Below are positions 63,926-64,000 of a stretch of 64,000 bases of DNA, one piece after another. Each line of letters opens with the position of its first letter. Position 1 is the first letter of the stretch. The translations under genes were made by a program, and so were the position numbers. A model generated the notes under the pieces. It was not told where the DNA came from, searched no databases, and worked only from the letters and a program-made list of their open reading frames with translations. Source of the stretch: Halopseudomonas pachastrellae (GTDB lineage: Bacteria > Pseudomonadota > Gammaproteobacteria > Pseudomonadales > Pseudomonadaceae); contig NZ_FOUD01000011.1 of assembly GCF_900114765.1 (NCBI RefSeq), positions 78,281 through 142,280 on the forward strand. The letters are read 5' to 3'.

Positions 63926-64000
63926 TCAGTGTGCAAGTGCTCTGATCGGGTCGAACGGCTGACCTGATTTCAGTACCCCGTAGATGAGGTGCAGCAGCTT
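63926..64000 (-). mobile_element. IS110-family transposase, C-terminal end (continues beyond window)
   Basis: On the minus strand the last 24 codons read KLLHLIYGVLKSGQPFDP, then IRALAH and a TGA stop. This KLLHxxYGVLKxGxPFD ending is typical of IS110/IS116/IS902-family DEDD transposases. The rest of the gene lies past the window edge, so completeness cannot be judged. The IS end is probably within 63850-63925. Confidence 0.7.

Overview
The window reads as chromosomal DNA of a Pseudomonas-type gammaproteobacterium, plausibly the marine Halopseudomonas/P. pertucinogena group (an inference from gene order and content, not a proven identity). Coding sequence is GC-rich and densely packed. The strongest support is a Pseudomonas backbone gene order: cycB - rep - EAL protein - comM - ubiK - glnK - amtB, and sutA - HAD hydrolase - xerC - DUF484 - dapF - lysA - lptM - cyaY - DUF1289 - cyaA. 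FabY, KauB and a two-copy DUF454 complement also fit.

Region by region. 0-6.1 kb: an unusual ammonium-channel/PAS/GGDEF/EAL fusion, a DUF454 protein and a histidine kinase/TPR response-regulator pair. 6.3-15.3 kb: mixed small genes, a cadR-cadA cadmium/zinc efflux locus in which cadA is broken by an internal frameshifting deletion, a heme oxygenase, and the C-terminal stub of a heme-type TonB receptor next to tRNA-Arg(CCG). 15.4-24.5 kb: backbone genes ending in glnK-amtB, with a convincing NtrC site and sigma-54 promoter and a small ORF in the leader.

24.6-40.4 kb is an accessory block placed between amtB and sutA. It begins with a sensor kinase and a response regulator whose first receiver segment is missing. 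A copper module follows (cupredoxin, CopA with nine 13-residue Met/His repeats, CopB, glutaredoxin-MauE fusion, helical protein, YjbQ). The block ends with a ten-gene operon preceded by a sigma-54-like promoter and a ykkC/guanidine-I riboswitch. That operon encodes a NitT/TauT-type ABC transporter, a membrane di-iron desaturase/hydroxylase, two SDRs, a close creatininase relative, a biuret-hydrolase-like cysteine hydrolase, a metallo-beta-lactamase-fold hydrolase and an unrecognised protein. No guanidine carboxylase, creatinase or urea amidolyase is present. I consider it a candidate undescribed pathway for uptake and breakdown of a (possibly cyclic or alkylated) guanidino compound; this is the most interesting item in the window.

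40.5-49.1 kb: sutA and the xerC-lysA-cyaY-cyaA backbone. 49.2-57.8 kb: GST, purine deaminase, fabY, a periplasmic solute-binding protein, a cupin, kauB (4-guanidinobutyraldehyde dehydrogenase family) and an MFS transporter, with two structured intergenic repeats. 57.8-64 kb: a TonB receptor, a MarR regulator, gabD-gabT (GABA to succinate) with a perfect operator-like palindrome, paired GCATGC-centred palindromes, and the end of an IS110-family transposase running off the window. KauB and GabDT would convert guanidinobutyraldehyde-derived GABA to succinate, so guanidino and amine nitrogen metabolism recurs across the window.
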